Shown in pieces: positions 50,121 to 52,247 of a DNA stretch of 52,247 nucleotides; within the stretch, counting starts at the first letter, position 1; the number at the start of each line of letters is the position of its first letter. The notes below the pieces were generated by a model, which had not been told where the DNA came from, did not search any database, and worked only from the letters and a program-made list of their open reading frames with translations. A program made the position numbers and the translations under genes. Source of the stretch: Desulfobacteraceae bacterium (GTDB taxonomy: Bacteria > Desulfobacterota > Desulfobacteria > Desulfobacterales > UBA5852); contig JABZFP010000039.1 of assembly GCA_014237395.1 (NCBI GenBank), positions 1 to 52,247 of the forward strand, given 5' to 3'.

Positions 50121-51836
50121 ATGAGTCTTGGTCTTCAATCGTTCTTAGCCGTCTTGCCTATTTTGACCGCTGCGGTGCTGCTGGTCGGTTTCCGTTGGCC
50201 CGCCAAACGGGCCATGCCCATCTGCTACGTGGTCGCTGTCGTGGTGGCCATCGCCTTCTGGAAAGTCGATACGGTACGTGTTGTCGCTTCCACCATCCAG
50301 GGATTGTTTCTGACGGTCAACATCCTCTACATTATCTTCGGGGCCATTCTGCTCCTCAACACCCTTAAACATTCGGGCGCCATTACCGCCATTCGCTCCG
50401 GCTTCGCCGACATCAGCCCGGATCGCCGGGTCCAGTTGGTGCTGATCGCGTGGTTGTTCGGCGCCTTCATCGAGGGGTCCTCCGGCTTCGGCACCCCGGC
50501 CGCCATCGCGGCCCCCCTCATGGTGGCGGTGGGCTTCCCCGCCATGGCGGCCGTCATGATCGGGATGATGATTCAGAGCACCCCGGTGACCTTCGGCGCG
50601 GTGGGTACCCCCATTCTGATCGGTGTCAAAGGCGGTCTGGAAAGCCCCGAGCTGACCGCGCAACTCGCTCAGGTCGGCATGAATTTTACGGATTACCTGC
50701 AGCTGATAACGGCCCAAAGCGCCATCATTCACGCCATTTGCGGTACCCTCATCCCGACCTTCATGGTGGTCATGATGACCCGCTTCTTCGGCAAGAATAA
50801 ATCCTGGACCGAGGGGCTTTCGATTTTGCCGTTCACCCTGCTGGGCGGTCTTGCTTTCACCCTTCCCTATGTGTTTACCGGTGTTTTCTTAGGTCCTGAG
50901 TTTCCTTCCCTGATCGGCGCACTGGTCGGCATGGCCATCATGTCCTTTTGTGCCGTCAAAGGGTTTCTGGTGCCCAAGGACACCTGGGATTTTCCGCCGC
51001 GCGAGGAATGGGACAAAGGCTGGATATCCGACATGGAGATCAGCCTGGAGTCCCTGACCACCAAAAAGCCGATGAACCTTGTCCTGGCCTGGATTCCCTA
51101 CGTCCTGGTGGCGGTGGTTCTCGTACTGAGCCGCTTGCGTCAGTTGCCCCTGGGGGGATGGCTCAATAGCGTGGCCATCAAGTGGTCGGATATTCTTGGC
51201 ACCGGTATCACCGGTTCCAGCGCACCACTGTACCTTCCCGGCGCGATGCTGATCTTCGTGGTCATTATCACCTTTTTCCTGCACCGAATGACGTCCAAGG
51301 AATTGGGTGACGCCGTCAAGGAATCCAGCAAGATTCTGCTGGGGGCTGGCTTTGTGCTGATCTTCACGATCCCCATGGTGCGGGTTTACATCAACTCGGG
51401 CATCAATGCCGCCGGATACGCCAGCATGCCCCTGGCCATGGCCCAGTGGGTGGCGTCGAACGTTGGTCACGTCTGGCCCTTTTTCGCGCCGTTTATCGGT
51501 GGGCTGGGGGCCTTCATTGCCGGCAGTAACACGGTCAGCAACCTCATGTTCAGCCTCTTCCAGCACGGGGTGGCCCAGAACCTGCTGGTTGCGGGTTCGC
51601 TGGTGGTCGCTCTGCAGGCAGTTGGTGCGGCAGCCGGCAACATGTTCTGTATTCACAACGTCGTAGCCGCCTCGGCCACGGTGGGGCTGCTGGGTCAGGA
51701 AGGCGTCACCCTGCGCCGGACGATTATCCCGACGATTTACTACTGCGTGCTGACCGGCATCATCGGCCTGGTTGCCATTTATGTCTTCGGCTACCAGGAT
51801 CCCTTGAGCGCTTTTATCGCGGCCGCTCAGGGATAA
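50121..51836 (+). CDS. lctP: L-lactate permease (LctP family)
   Basis: The 571-residue polytopic inner-membrane protein has the LctP family blocks: FGAFIEGSSGFGTPAAIAAPLMV (with the conserved glycine-rich loop), AVGTPILIGVKGG, a C-terminal FAPFIGGLGAFIAGSNTVSNLMFSLFQHG and AAAGNMFCIHNVVAASATVGL. It imports lactate (and possibly glycolate) with protons or sodium. A very strong AAGGAGG lies before the ATG. It is followed after 124 bases by a LUD-domain gene of lactate oxidation, so the two probably form one operon under the sigma-54-like promoter upstream. Confidence 0.94.
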   Translation: MSLGLQSFLAVLPILTAAVLLVGFRWPAKRAMPICYVVAVVVAIAFWKVDTVRVVASTIQGLFLTVNILYIIFGAILLLNTLKHSGAITAIRSGFADISPDRRVQLVLIAWLFGAFIEGSSGFGTPAAIAAPLMVAVGFPAMAAVMIGMMIQSTPVTFGAVGTPILIGVKGGLESPELTAQLAQVGMNFTDYLQLITAQSAIIHAICGTLIPTFMVVMMTRFFGKNKSWTEGLSILPFTLLGGLAFTLPYVFTGVFLGPEFPSLIGALVGMAIMSFCAVKGFLVPKDTWDFPPREEWDKGWISDMEISLESLTTKKPMNLVLAWIPYVLVAVVLVLSRLRQLPLGGWLNSVAIKWSDILGTGITGSSAPLYLPGAMLIFVVIITFFLHRMTSKELGDAVKESSKILLGAGFVLIFTIPMVRVYINSGINAAGYASMPLAMAQWVASNVGHVWPFFAPFIGGLGAFIAGSNTVSNLMFSLFQHGVAQNLLVAGSLVVALQAVGAAAGNMFCIHNVVAASATVGLLGQEGVTLRRTIIPTIYYCVLTGIIGLVAIYVFGYQDPLSAFIAAAQG

Positions 51837-51960
51837 GCTGCATAAATCAGGGCGGCCGGCCGTCGGTACAGACGGCTGCCGCCCACAACCGACACTGTGA
51901 TGATAGCATCATCGCTTGTGCCCTCGCAGAGATCATACGGTGACAAAGGAGACCGAACGG

Positions 51961-52247
51961 ATGAATCAACGCGATAAATCACTGGATCTTTTTATCCATC
52001 AAGCCGAAGCGGTTTCCGCCATCGTCACCCGGGTGGCGTCTGTGCAGGCGGCCCTGGATTATGCCGTGACCTTGTGTGAGCAAAAGGAGGCCTGCCAGCT
52101 GCTGGTGGCGGGCTGCGAGGCCCCGCTCTCGGCCCCGGCCGAAACCCTCTGCGACACCAAGCAGACCAAGGTGATCGCCGCCCCGGGACTGCCGCCGGAT
52201 CAGCTGGCAACCCTCGACGCGCTGTGTGCGGCCCGCGGCATCCAGTG
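51961..52247 (+). CDS. LUD-domain protein, lactate utilisation (3' truncated by window end)
   Basis: The frame starts at ATG 51961 after AAGGAGA and stays open for 95 codons to the last base. The visible part (VSAIVTRVASVQAALDYAVTL, then LLVAGCEAPLSAPAETL and KVIAAPGLPPDQL) resembles the N-terminal half of LUD/LutC-type proteins, which with iron-sulfur partners (LutA, LutB or LldEFG) oxidise L-lactate to pyruvate. The location directly after lactate permease supports this. The C-terminal half is needed to decide between LutB-like and LutC-like members. Confidence 0.75.
   Translation, partial: MNQRDKSLDLFIHQAEAVSAIVTRVASVQAALDYAVTLCEQKEACQLLVAGCEAPLSAPAETLCDTKQTKVIAAPGLPPDQLATLDALCAARGIQ

Overview
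The window looks like a chromosomal segment of a sulfate-reducing Desulfobacterota bacterium (Desulfosarcina/Desulfococcus-like). That placement is inferred from gene content: lactate permease beside a LUD-domain gene, an acetyl-CoA hydrolase/CoA-transferase family gene, SLC13-type carboxylate transporters, many sigma-54 systems, and moderately GC-rich coding DNA. No IS element, CRISPR array or phage gene was seen.

Positions 1-22.3 kb are mostly housekeeping. They hold the tail of a Fis-type regulator, a response regulator, aspartate kinase, several small or metal-binding hypothetical proteins, a YigI-type thioesterase, a divergent SHMT homologue, hisB-lipoprotein-hisA, and the macromolecular synthesis pair dnaG-rpoD (RpoD with a long lysine-rich N-terminal tail). 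These are followed by tRNA-Met, a Nif3-like protein, a zinc-ribbon coiled-coil protein, the RNase P RNA, a large protein ending in an HPr-like domain, ispD, a glutaredoxin-thioredoxin reductase fusion, and a PF07399-type Na+/H+ antiporter.

Positions 22.4-46.8 kb form a dense signalling and transport island. It starts with a histidine kinase plus an NtrC-type sigma-54 activator, the only DNA-binding output regulator inside the island. Three further transcription units follow: (i) dCACHE kinase, three stand-alone receivers, a TauE/SafE transporter with a small membrane partner, then a PEP-synthase-like protein; (ii) a degenerate receiver, a CBS protein, a DASS/SLC13 transporter, a dCACHE kinase and a receiver; (iii) a dCACHE kinase, a receiver, a degenerate receiver, and a second copy of the DASS-kinase-receiver module.

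The most notable observation is regulatory. Four intergenic regions (about 22.46, 25.92, 34.28 and 39.79 kb) each contain the 17-mer TGTAAAA-N6-GACA, and in each case it lies 91-97 bp upstream of a good -24/-12 sigma-54 promoter. This points to one regulon, most simply controlled by the NtrC-type protein at 24.3 kb. A looser version of the same layout precedes the lactate permease at 50.1 kb, and a minus-strand sigma-54 promoter precedes the divergent hydroxyacid dehydrogenase-CoA-transferase operon. The working model is that several carboxylate-sensing kinases feed stand-alone receivers and one sigma-54 activator that coordinate uptake and oxidation of lactate and other organic acids or anions. 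The window ends inside a LUD-domain gene of lactate oxidation.
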